Below are positions 25,192 through 36,690 of a stretch of 64,000 bases of DNA, one piece after another. Position numbers and translations under genes: made by a program. The notes under the pieces were generated by a model. That model worked only from the letters and a program-made list of their open reading frames with translations, ran no database searches and was not told the DNA's origin. How positions within the stretch are numbered: the first letter of the stretch is position 1; each line of letters starts with the position of its first letter. Source of the stretch: Litoditis marina (Eukaryota; Nematoda; Chromadorea; Rhabditida; Rhabditidae); contig CAXIWQ010000198.1 of NCBI GenBank assembly GCA_964036275.1, forward strand, positions 46,098-110,097, given 5' to 3'.

Positions 25192-25203
25192 ACTCAGTTA
25201 CAG
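25192..25203. other. Right member of imperfect direct repeat
   Basis: actcagttacag, matching the left junction at 11 of 12 positions (one gap). The final cagttacag is ordinary satellite sequence continuing into the right arm. Confidence 0.45.
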
Positions 25204-26771
25204 AGAACATTTCATACGGCTATCAAATCTGTTGCTCCCAGCTACAAAAACCTAATACGACAATCTATTCTGTGGCGCACAGCCACAAAGACGAATTAAC
25301 GCGGTTATTGACATTTTGACTTGCAGCTACAAAAAAAAATCATACGGCTATCAAGTCTGTTGCTTCCAACTACAAAAACATAATACGACTTTATATTCTG
25401 TGGCGCACAGCCACAAAATACAAATTAACGCGGTTATTGACTCTTTGCCTTGCAGTTACAAAGAACATTTCATACGGCTATCAAATCTGTTGCTCCCAGC
25501 TACAAAAACCTAATACGACTTTATATTCTGTGGCGCACAGCCACAAAAGACAAATTAACGCGGTTATTACCTCTTTGCCTTGCAGCTACAGAAAAAAAGT
25601 TTATACGGCTATCAAGTCTGTTGCTCCCAGCTACAAAAACCTAATACGACTTTATATTCTGTGGCGCACAGCCACAAAAGACAAATTAACGCGGTTATTA
25701 CCTCTTTGCCTTGCAGCTACAGAAAAAAAGTTTATACGGCTATCAAGTCTGTTGCTCCCAGCTACAAAAACCTAATACGACTTTATATTCTGTGGCACAC
25801 AGCCACAAAATACGATATAACGCGGTTATCGACTCTTTGCCTTGCAGCTACAGAAAAAAGTTTATACGGCTATCAAGTCTGTTGCTCATGGCTACAAAAA
25901 CCTAATACGACTTTATATCCTATGGCGCACAGCCACAAAAGACAAATTAACGCGGTTATTACCTCTTTGCCTTGCAGCTACAGAAAAAAGTTCATACGGC
26001 TATCAAGTCTGTTGCTCCCAGCCACAAAAACCTGATACGACAATCTATTCTGTGGCGCACAGCCACAAAAGACAAATTAACGTGGTTATTACCTCTTTGC
26101 CTTGCAGCTACAGAAAAAAGTTCATACGGCTATCAAGTCTGTTGCTCCCAGCTACAAAAACCTAATACGACTTTATATTCTGTGGCGCACAGCCACAAAA
26201 GACAAATTAACGCGGTTATTGACTCTTTGCCGTGCAGCTACAGGAAAAAGGTTATACGGCTATCAAATATGTTGCTCCCAGCTACAAAAACCTAATACGA
26301 CTATCTATTCTGTGGCGCACAGCCACAAAGACGAATTAACGCGGTTATTGACATTTTGACTTGCAGCTACAAAAAAAAATCATACGGCTATCAAGTCTGT
26401 TGCTTCCAACTACAAAAACATAATACGACTTTATATTCTGTGGCGCACAGCCACAAAATACAAATTAACGCGGTTATTGACTCTTTGCCTTGCAGTTACA
26501 GAGAACATTTCATACGGCTATCAAATCTGTTGCTCCCAGCTACAAAAACCTAATACGACAATCTATTCTGTGGCGCACAGCCACAAAATACGAATTATCG
26601 CGGTTATCGACTTGTTGGCTTGCAGCTACAGAGAAAAGTTCATACGGCTATCAAGTCTGTTGCTCCCAGCTACAAAAACCTGATACGACAATCTATTCTG
26701 TGGCGCACAGCCACAAAAGACAAATTAACGCGGTTATTACCTCTTTGCCTTGCAGCTACAGAAAAAAGTTT
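25197..26771 (+). repeat. HOR-C, continuation after the insertion
   Basis: From 25,197 to about 25,620 the order matches 47,333 onward at an offset of 22,136 bp, so the insertion split one HOR-C copy. At 25,610-25,611 (cggcTAtcaag) lies the uninterrupted version of the site that holds the 440-bp MITE at 47,748. From about 25,842 to 26,310 the monomers match 45,248 onward (offset 19,406). A cattttgacttgc marker monomer lies near 25,315 and again 1,040 bp later. Confidence 0.88.
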
Positions 26772-29700
26772 ATACGGCTATCAAGTCTGTTGCTCCCAGC
26801 TACAAAAACCTAATACGACTTTATATTCTGTGGTGCACAGCCACAAAAGACAAATTAACGCGGTTATTGACTCTTTGCCGTGCAGCTACAGGAAAAAGGT
26901 TATATGGCTATCAAGTATGTTGCTCCCAGCTAGAAAAACCCAATACAACTATCTATTCTGTGGCACACAGCCACAAAATACGATATAACGCGGTTATCGA
27001 CTCTTTGCCTTGCAGCTACAGAAAAAAGTTTATACGGCTATCAAGTCTGTTGCTCATGGCTACAAAAACCTAATACGACTTTATATCCTATGGCGCACAG
27101 CCACAAAAGACAAATTAACGCGGTTATTACCTCTTTGCCTTGCAGCTACAGAAAAAAGTTCATACGGCTATCAAGTCTGTTGCTCCCAGCTACAAAAACC
27201 TGATACGACTATCTATTCTGTGGCGCACAGCCACAAAATACGAATTAACGCGGTTATCGACTCTTTGCCTTGCAGCTACAAAGAACAGTTCATACGGCTA
27301 TCAAATCTGTTGCTCCCAGCTACAAAAACCTAATACGACAATCTATTCTGTGGCGCACAGCCACAAAATACGAATTATCGCGGTTATCGACTTGTTGGCT
27401 TGCAGCTACAGAGAAAAGTTCATACGGCTATCAAGTCTGTTGCTCCCAGCTACAAAAACCTGATACGACAATCTATTCTGTGGCGCACAGCCACAAAAGA
27501 CAAATTAACGCGGTTATTGACTCTTTGCCGTGCAGCTACAGGAAAAAGGTTATACGGCTATCAAGTCTGTTGCTCCCAGCTACGAAAACCTAATACGACT
27601 TTATATTCTGTGGCGCACAGCCACAAATGACAAATTAACGCGGTTATTACCTCTTTGCCTTGCAGCTACAGAAAAAAATTCATACGGCTATCAAGTCTGT
27701 TGCTCCCAGCTACGAAAACCTAATACGACTTTATATTCTGTGGCGCACAGCCACAAAAGACAAATTAACGCGGTTATTGACTCTTTGCCGTGCAGCTACA
27801 GGAAAAAGGTTATACGGCTATCAAGTATGTTGCTCCCAGCTGAAAAAAACCTTATACGACTATCTATTTTGTGGCGCACAGCCACAAAATACGAATTAAC
27901 GCGGTTATCGACTCTTTGCCTTGCAGCTACAGAGAACAGTTCATACGGCCATCAAGTCTGTTGCTCCCAGCTACGAAAACCTAATACGACTTTATATTCT
28001 GTGGCGCACAGCCACAAAACACGAAATATCGCGGTTATCGACTTGTTGGCTTGCAGCTACAGAGAAAAGTTCATACGGCTATCAAGTCTGTTGCTCCCAG
28101 CTACGAAAACCTAATACGACTTTATATTCTGTGGCGCACAGCCACAAAAGACAAATTAACGCGGTTATTACCTATTTGCCTTGCAGCTACAGAAAAAAGT
28201 TCATACGGCTATCAAGTCTGTTGCTCCCAGCTACGAAAACCTAATACGACTTTATATTCTGTGGCGCACAGCCACAAATGACAAATTAACGCGGTTATTA
28301 CCTCTTTGCCTTGCAGCTACAGAAAAAAATTCATACGGCTATCAAGTCTGTTGCTCCCAGCTACGAAAACCTAATACGACTTTATATTCTGTGGCGCACA
28401 GCCACAAAAGACAAATTAACGCGGTTATTGACTCTTTGCCGTGCAGCTACAGGAAAAAGGTTATACGGCTATCAAGTATGTTGCTCCCAGCTGAAAAAAA
28501 CCTTATACGACTATCTATTTTGTGGCGCACAGCCACAAAATACGAATTAACGCGGTTATCGACTCTTTGCCTTGCAGCTACAGAGAACAGTTCATACGGC
28601 CATCAAGTCTGTTGCTCCCAGCTACGAAAACCTAATACGACTTTATATTCTGTGGCGCACAGCCACAAATGACAAATTAACGCGGTTATTACCTCTTTGC
28701 CTTGCAGCTACAGAAAAAAATTCATACGGCTATCAAGTCTGTTGCTCCCAGCTACAAAAACCTAATACGACTTTATATTCTGTGGTGCACAGCCACAAAA
28801 GACAAATTAACGCGGTTATTGACTCTTTGCCGTGCAGCTACAGGAAAAAGGTTATATGGCTATCAAGTATGTTGCTCCCAGCTAGAAAAACCCAATACAA
28901 CTATCTATTCTGTGGCACACAGCCACAAAATACGATATAACGCGGTTATCGACTCTTTGCCTTGCAGCTACAGAAAAAAGTTTATACGGCTATCAAGTCT
29001 GTTGCTCATGGCTACAAAAACCTAATACGACTTTATATCCTATGGCGCACAGCCACAAAAGACAAATTAACGCGGTTATTACCTCTTTGCCTTGCAGCTA
29101 CAGAAAAAAGTTCATACGGCTATCAAGTCTGTTGCTCCCAGCTACAAAAACCTGATACGACTATCTATTCTGTGGCGCACAGCCACAAAATACGAATTAA
29201 CGCGGTTATCGACTCTTTGCCTTGCAGCTACAAAGAACAGTTCATACGGCTATCAAATCTGTTGCTCCCAGCTACAAAAACCTAATACGACAATCTATTC
29301 TGTGGCGCACAGCCACAAAATACGAATTATCGCGGTTATCGACTTGTTGGCTTGCAGCTACAGAGAAAAGTTCATACGGCTATCAAGTCTGTTGCTCCCA
29401 GCTACAAAAACCTGATACGACAATCTATTCTGTGGCGCACAGCCACAAAAGACAAATTAACGCGGTTATTGACTCTTTGCCGTGCAGCTACAGGAAAAAG
29501 GTTATACGGCTATCAAGTCTGTTGCTCCCAGCTACGAAAACCTAATACGACTTTATATTCTGTGGCGCACAGCCACAAATGACAAATTAACGCGGTTATT
29601 ACCTCTTTGCCTTGCAGCTACAGAAAAAAATTCATACGGCTATCAAGTCTGTTGCTCCCAGCTACGAAAACCTAATACGACTTTATATTCTGTGGCGCAC

Positions 29701-30621
29701 AGCCACAAAAGACAAATTAACGCGGTTATTGACTCTTTGCCGTGCAGCTACAGGAAAAAGGTTATACGGCTATCAAGTATGTTGCTCCCAGCTGAAAAAA
29801 ACCTTATACGACTATCTATTTTGTGGCGCACAGCCACAAAATACGAATTAACGCGGTTATCGACTCTTTGCCTTGCAGCTACAGAGAACAGTTCATACGG
29901 CCATCAAGTCTGTTGCTCCCAGCTACGAAAACCTAATACGACTTTATATTCTGTGGCGCACAGCCACAAAACACGAAATATCGCGGTTATCGACTTGTTG
30001 GCTTGCAGCTACAGAGAAAAGTTCATACGGCTATCAAGTCTGTTGCTCCCAGCTACGAAAACCTAATACGACTTTATATTCTGTGGCGCACAGCCACAAA
30101 AGACAAATTAACGCGGTTATTACCTATTTGCCTTGCAGCTACAGAAAAAAGTTCATACGGCTATCAAGTCTGTTGCTCCCAGCTACGAAAACCTAATACG
30201 ACTTTATATTCTGTGGCGCACAGCCACAAATGACAAATTAACGCGGTTATTACCTCTTTGCCTTGCAGCTACAGAAAAAAATTCATACGGCTATCAAGTC
30301 TGTTGCTCCCAGCTACGAAAACCTAATACGACTTTATATTCTGTGGCGCACAGCCACAAAAGACAAATTAACGCGGTTATTGACTCTTTGCCGTGCAGCT
30401 ACAGGAAAAAGGTTATACGGCTATCAAGTATGTTGCTCCCAGCTGAAAAAAACCTTATACGACTATCTATTTTGTGGCGCACAGCCACAAAATACGAATT
30501 AACGCGGTTATCGACTCTTTGCCTTGCAGCTACAGAGAACAGTTCATACGGCCATCAAGTCTGTTGCTCCCAGCTACGAAAACCTAATACGACTTTATAT
30601 TCTGTGGCGCACAGCCACAAA
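26772..30621 (+). repeat. HOR-B, two copies of a 1,952-bp unit (15 monomers)
   Basis: 26,772-28,669 and 28,724-30,621 carry the same variants at a constant 1,952-bp offset. The family's hallmark is cagctacgaaaacc (G for A) in the 41-bp part. Others are cacaaatgacaaatt, cagctgaaaaaaacctt followed by tattttgtgg, and cacaaaacacgaaatatcg. A 651-bp (5-monomer) repeat is nested inside, seen at about 27,530 and 28,181 and again at 29,482 and 30,133. Confidence 0.9.
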
Positions 30622-33551
30622 ACACGAAATATCGCGGTTATCGACTTGTTGGCTTGCAGCTACAGAGAAAAGTTCATACGGCTATCAAGTCTGTTGCTCC
30701 CAGCTACGAAAACCTAATACGACTTTATATTCTGTGGCGCACAGCCACAAAAGACAAATTAACGCGGTTATTACCTATTTGCCTTGCAGCTACAGAAAAA
30801 AGTTCATACGGCTATCAAGTCTGTTGCTCCCAGCTACGAAAACCTAATACGACTTTATATTCTGTGGCGCACAGCCACAAAAGACAAATTAACGCGGTTA
30901 TTGACTCTTTGCCGTGCAGCTACAGGAAAAAGGTTATACGGCTATCAAGTATGTTGCTCCCAGCTACAAAAACCTAATACGACTATCTTTTCTGTGGCGC
31001 ACAGCCACAAAATACGAATTGACGCGGTTATCGACTCTTTGCTTTGCAGCTACAGAGAATATTTCATACGGCTATCAAATATGTTGCTCCCAGCTACGAA
31101 AACCTAATACGACTTTATATTCTGTGGCGCACAGCCACAAAAGACAAATTAACGCGGTTATTACCTATTTGCCTTGCAGCTACAGAAAAAAGTTCATACG
31201 GCTATCAAGTCTGTTGCTCCCAGCTACGAAAACCTAATACGACTTTATATTCTGTGGCGCACAGCCACAAATGACAAATTAACGCGGTTATTACCTCTTT
31301 GCCTTGCAGCTACAGAAAAAAATTCATACGGCTATCAAGTCTGTTGCTCCCAGCTACGAAAACCTAATACGACTTTATATTCTGTGGCGCACAGCCACAA
31401 AAGACAAATTAACGCGGTTATTGACTCTTTGCCGTGCAGCTACAGGAAAAAGGTTATACGGCTATCAAGTCTGTTGCTCCCAGCTACGAAAACCTAATAC
31501 GACTTTATATTCTGTGGCGCACAGCCACAAAAGACAAATTAACGCGGTTATTACCTATTTGCCTTGCAGCTACAGAAAAAAGTTCATACGGCTATCAAGT
31601 CTGTTGCTCCCAGCTACGAAAACCTAATACGACTTTATATTCTGTGGCGCACAGCCACAAATGACAAATTAACGCGGTTATTACCTCTTTGCCTTGCAGC
31701 TACAGAAAAAAATTCATACGGCTATCAAGTCTGTTGCTCCCAGCTACGAAAACCTAATACGACTTTATATTCTGTGGCGCACAGCCACAAAAGACAAATT
31801 AACGCGGTTATTGACTCTTTGCCGTGCAGCTACAGGAAAAAGGTTATACGGCTATCAAGTATGTTGCTCCCAGCTGAAAAAAACCTTATACGACTATCTA
31901 TTTTGTGGCGCACAGCCACAAAATACGAATTAACGCGGTTATCGACTCTTTGCCTTGCAGCTACAGAGAACAGTTCATACGGCCATCAAGTCTGTTGCTC
32001 CCAGCTACGAAAACCTAATACGACTTTATATTCTGTGGCGCACAGCCACAAAACACGAAATATCGCGGTTATCGACTTGTTGGCTTGCAGCTACAGAGAA
32101 AAGTTCATACGGCTATCAAGTCTGTTGCTCCCAGCTACGAAAACCTAATACGACTTTATATTCTGTGGCGCACAGCCACAAAAGACAAATTAACGCGGTT
32201 ATTACCTATTTGCCTTGCAGCTACAGAAAAAAGTTCATACGGCTATCAAGTCTGTTGCTCCCAGCTACGAAAACCTAATACGACTTTATATTCTGTGGCG
32301 CACAGCCACAAAAGACAAATTAACGCGGTTATTGACTCTTTGCCGTGCAGCTACAGGAAAAAGGTTATACGGCTATCAAGTATGTTGCTCCCAGCTACAA
32401 AAACCTAATACGACTATCTTTTCTGTGGCGCACAGCCACAAAATACGAATTGACGCGGTTATCGACTCTTTGCTTTGCAGCTACAGAGAATATTTCATAC
32501 GGCTATCAAATATGTTGCTCCCAGCTACGAAAACCTAATACGACTTTATATTCTGTGGCGCACAGCCACAAAAGACAAATTAACGCGGTTATTACCTATT
32601 TGCCTTGCAGCTACAGAAAAAAGTTCATACGGCTATCAAGTCTGTTGCTCCCAGCTACGAAAACCTAATACGACTTTATATTCTGTGGCGCACAGCCACA
32701 AATGACAAATTAACGCGGTTATTACCTCTTTGCCTTGCAGCTACAGAAAAAAATTCATACGGCTATCAAGTCTGTTGCTCCCAGCTACGAAAACCTAATA
32801 CGACTTTATATTCTGTGGCGCACAGCCACAAAAGACAAATTAACGCGGTTATTGACTCTTTGCCGTGCAGCTACAGGAAAAAGGTTATACGGCTATCAAG
32901 TATGTTGCTCCCAGCTGAAAAAAACCTTATACGACTATCTATTTTGTGGCGCACAGCCACAAAATACGAATTAACGCGGTTATCGACTCTTTGCCTTGCA
33001 GCTACAGAGAACAGTTCATACGGCCATCAAGTCTGTTGCTCCCAGCTACGAAAACCTAATACGACTTTATATTCTGTGGCGCACAGCCACAAAACACGAA
33101 ATATCGCGGTTATCGACTTGTTGGCTTGCAGCTACAGAGAAAAGTTCATACGGCTATCAAGTCTGTTGCTCCCAGCTACGAAAACCTAATACGACTTTAT
33201 ATTCTGTGGCGCACAGCCACAAAAGACAAATTAACGCGGTTATTACCTATTTGCCTTGCAGCTACAGAAAAAAGTTCATACGGCTATCAAGTCTGTTGCT
33301 CCCAGCTACGAAAACCTAATACGACTTTATATTCTGTGGCGCACAGCCACAAAAGACAAATTAACGCGGTTATTGACTCTTTGCCGTGCAGCTACAGGAA
33401 AAAGGTTATACGGCTATCAAGTATGTTGCTCCCAGCTACAAAAACCTAATACGACTATCTTTTCTGTGGCGCACAGCCACAAAATACGAATTGACGCGGT
33501 TATCGACTCTTTGCTTTGCAGCTACAGAGAATATTTCATACGGCTATCAAA
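30622..33551 (+). repeat. HOR-B derivatives, 1,041-bp tandem pair
   Basis: 31,475-32,510 and 32,516-33,551 are adjacent copies of a 1,041-bp (8-monomer) unit. An earlier piece from about 30,654 matches 32,085 at 1,431 bp (11 monomers). The rare gactatcttttctgtgg and ctttgctttgcagctacagagaatattt monomers mark each copy. The same monomer types are reused at different multiples of about 130 bp, as expected from repeated unequal exchange. Confidence 0.88.
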
Positions 33552-36500
33552 TCTGTTGCTCCCAGCTACAAAAACCTAATACGACAATCTATTCTGTGGC
33601 GCGCAGCCACAAAAACAAATTATCGCGGTTATCGACTTGTTGGCTTGCAGCTACAGAGAAAAGTTCATACGGCTATCAAGTCTGTTGCTCCCAGCTACAA
33701 AAACCTAATACGGACTATATATTCTGTGGCGCACAGCCACAAAAGACGAATTAACGCGGTTATTGACTCTTTGCCTCGCAGTTATAGAGAACATTTCATA
33801 CGGCTATCAAATCTGTTGCTCCCAGCTACAAAAACCTAATACGACAATCTATTCTGTGGCGCACAGCCACACAGACGAATTAACGCGGTTATTGACATTT
33901 TGACTTGCAGCTACAAAAAAAAATCATACGGCTATCAAGTCTGTTGCTCCCAGCTACAAAAACCTAATACGACTATATATTCTGTGGCGCACAGCCACAA
34001 AAGACGAATTAACGCGGTTATTGACTCTTTGCCTCGCAGTTACAGAGAATATTTCATACGGCTACCAAATCTGTTGCTCCCAGATACAAACACCTAATAC
34101 GACAATCTATTCTGTGGCGCACAGCCACAAAATACGAATTAACGCGGTTATCGACTTTTTGGCTTGCAGTTACAGAGAAAAGTTCATACGGCTATCAAAT
34201 CTGTTGCTCCCAGATACAAACACCTAATACGACAATCTATTCTGTGGCGCACAGCCACAAAATACGAATTAACGCGGTTATCGACTTTTTGGCTTGCAGT
34301 TACAGAGAAAAGTTTATACGGCCATCAAGTCTGTTGCTCCCAGCTACAAAAACCTAATACGACTTCATATTCTGTGGCGCACAGCCACAAAAGACAAATT
34401 AACGCGGTTATTGACTCTTTGCCGTAAAGCTACAAAAAAAAAGTTTATACGGCTATCAAGTATGTTGCTCCCAGCTACAAAGACCTAACACGACTATATA
34501 TTCTGTGGCGCACAGCCACAAAAGACGACTTAACGCGGTTATTGACTCTTTGCCTTGCAGCTACAGAAAAAAGTTCATACGGCTATCAAGTCTGTTGCTC
34601 CCAGATACAAAAACCTAAGACGACTGTATATTCTGTGGCGCACAGCCACAAAAGACGACTTAACGCGGTTATTGACTCTTTGCCTTGCAGCTACAGAAAA
34701 AAGTTCATACGGCTATCAAGTCTGTTGCTTCCAACTACAAAAACATAATACGACTTTATATTCTGTGGCGCACAGCCACAAAATACAAATTAACGCGGTT
34801 ATTGACTCTTTGCCTTGCAGTTACAGAGAACATTTCATACGGCTATCAAATCTGTTGCTCCCAGCTACAAAAACCTAATACGACAATCTATTTTGTGGCG
34901 CACATCCACCAAATACAAATTAACGCGGTTATTGACTCTTTGCCTTGCACCTACAGAAAAAAAATCATACGGCTATCAAGTCTGTTGCTCCCAACTACAA
35001 AAACCTAATACGACTTTATATTCTGTGGCGCACAACCACAAAAGACAAATTAACGCGGTTATTGACTCTTTGCCTTGCAGCTACAGAAAAAAGTTTATAC
35101 GGCTATCAAGTCTGTTGCTCCCAGCTACAAAAACCTAATACGACTATCTATTCTGTGGCGCACAGCCACAAAATACGAATTGACGCGGTTATCGACTCTT
35201 TGCTTTGCAGCTACAGAGAATATTTCATACGGCTATCAAATCTGTTGCTCCCAGCTACAAAAACCTAATACGACAATCTATTCTGTGGCGCGCAGCCACA
35301 AAAACAAATTATCGCGGTTATCGACTTGTTGGCTTGCAGCTACAGAGAAAAGTTCATACGGCTATCAAGTCTGTTGCTCCCAGCTACAAAAACCTAATAC
35401 GGACTATATATTCTGTGGCGCACAGCCATAAAAGACGAATTAAAGCGGTTATTGACTCTTTGCCTCGCAGTTACATACGGCTATCAAATCTGTTGCTCCC
35501 AGCTACAAAAACCTAATACGACAATCTATTCTGTGGCGCACAGCCACAAAGACGAATTAACGCGGTTATTGACATTTTGACTTGCAGCTACAAAAAAAAA
35601 ATCATACGGCTATCAAGTCTGTTGCTCCCAGCTACAAAAACCTAATACGACTATATATTCTGTGGCGCACAGCCACAAAAGACGAATTAACGCGGTTATT
35701 GACTCTTTGCCTCGCAGTTACAGAGAATATTTCATACGGCTACCAAATCTGTTGCTCCCAGATACAAACACCTAATACGACAATCTATTCTGTGGCGCAC
35801 AGCCACAAAATACGAATTAACGCGGTTATCGACTTTTTGGCTTGCAGTTACAGAGAAAAGTTCATACGGCTATCAAATCTGTTGCTCCCAGATACAAACA
35901 CCTAATACGACAATCTATTCTGTGGCGCACAGCCACAAAATACGAATTAACGCGGTTATCGACTTTTTGGCTTGCAGTTACAGAGAAAAGTTTATACGGC
36001 CATCAAGTCTGTTGCTCCCAGCTACAAAAACCTAATACGACTTCATATTCAGTGGCGCACAGCCACAAAAGACAAATTAACGCGGTTATTGACTCTTTGC
36101 CGTAAAGCTACAAAAAAAGTTTATACGGTTATCAAGTATGTTGCTCCCAGCCACAAAGACCTAACACGACTATATATTCTGTGGCGCACAGCCACAAAAG
36201 ACGACTTAACGCGGTTATTGACTCTTTGCCTTGCAGCTACAGAAAAAAGTTCATACGGCTATCAAGTCTGTTGCTCCCAGATACAAAAACCTAAGACGAC
36301 TGTATATTCTGTGGCGCACAGCCACAAAAGACGACGACTTAACGCGGTTATTGACTCTTTGCCTTGCAGCTACAGAAAAAAGTTCATACGGCTATCAAGT
36401 CTGTTGCTCCCAGCTACAAAAACCTAATACGACAATCTATTTTGTGGCGCACATCCACCAAATACAAATTAACGCGGTTATTGACTCTTTGCCTTGCACC

Positions 36501-36690
36501 TACAGAAAAAAAATCATACGGCTATCAAGTCTGTTGCTCCCAACTACAAAAACCTAATACGACTTTATATTCTGTGGCGCACAACCACAAAAGACAAATT
36601 AACGCGGTTATTGACTCTTTGCCTTGCAGCTACAGAAAAAAGTTTATACGGCTATCAAGTCTGTTGCTCCCAGCTACAAAAACCTAATAC
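33460..36690 (+). repeat. HOR-D, diverged 1.55-1.69-kb duplication
   Basis: 33,460-34,710 corresponds to 35,150-36,390, first at an offset of 1,689 and then 1,678 after a 12-base deletion in the second copy near 35,475 (gttacatacgg). 34,860-35,140 corresponds to 36,410-36,690 at 1,549. Both copies share odd monomers: an extra G in tacggactatat (33,712 and 35,400), cagatacaaacacc, tgccgtaaagctac, and cacatccaccaaatac. Shared odd variants show the duplication is genuine and older than HOR-A's. Confidence 0.85.

Larger units (their letters stand above)
19528..25196. mobile_element. 5,669-bp insertion with inverted termini (candidate DNA transposon)
   Basis: The satellite stops at 19,527 and resumes at 25,197 at the next base of the same monomer. 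Against the uninterrupted HOR-C copy, positions up to 19,527 map to 47,332 and positions from 25,197 map to 47,333, so the net gain is exactly 5,669 bp. Imperfect inverted repeats (40 of 48 aligned positions equal) lie at 19,543-19,589 and 25,144-25,191. The interior is AT-rich. Its longest open frame lying wholly inside is under 100 codons, and I recognise no transposase, integrase or other domain. Known DNA transposons have terminal inverted repeats and a target duplication; the duplication is not clean here. It could be a non-autonomous or decayed element, or a transposed host segment. The superfamily cannot be assigned. Confidence 0.8.
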
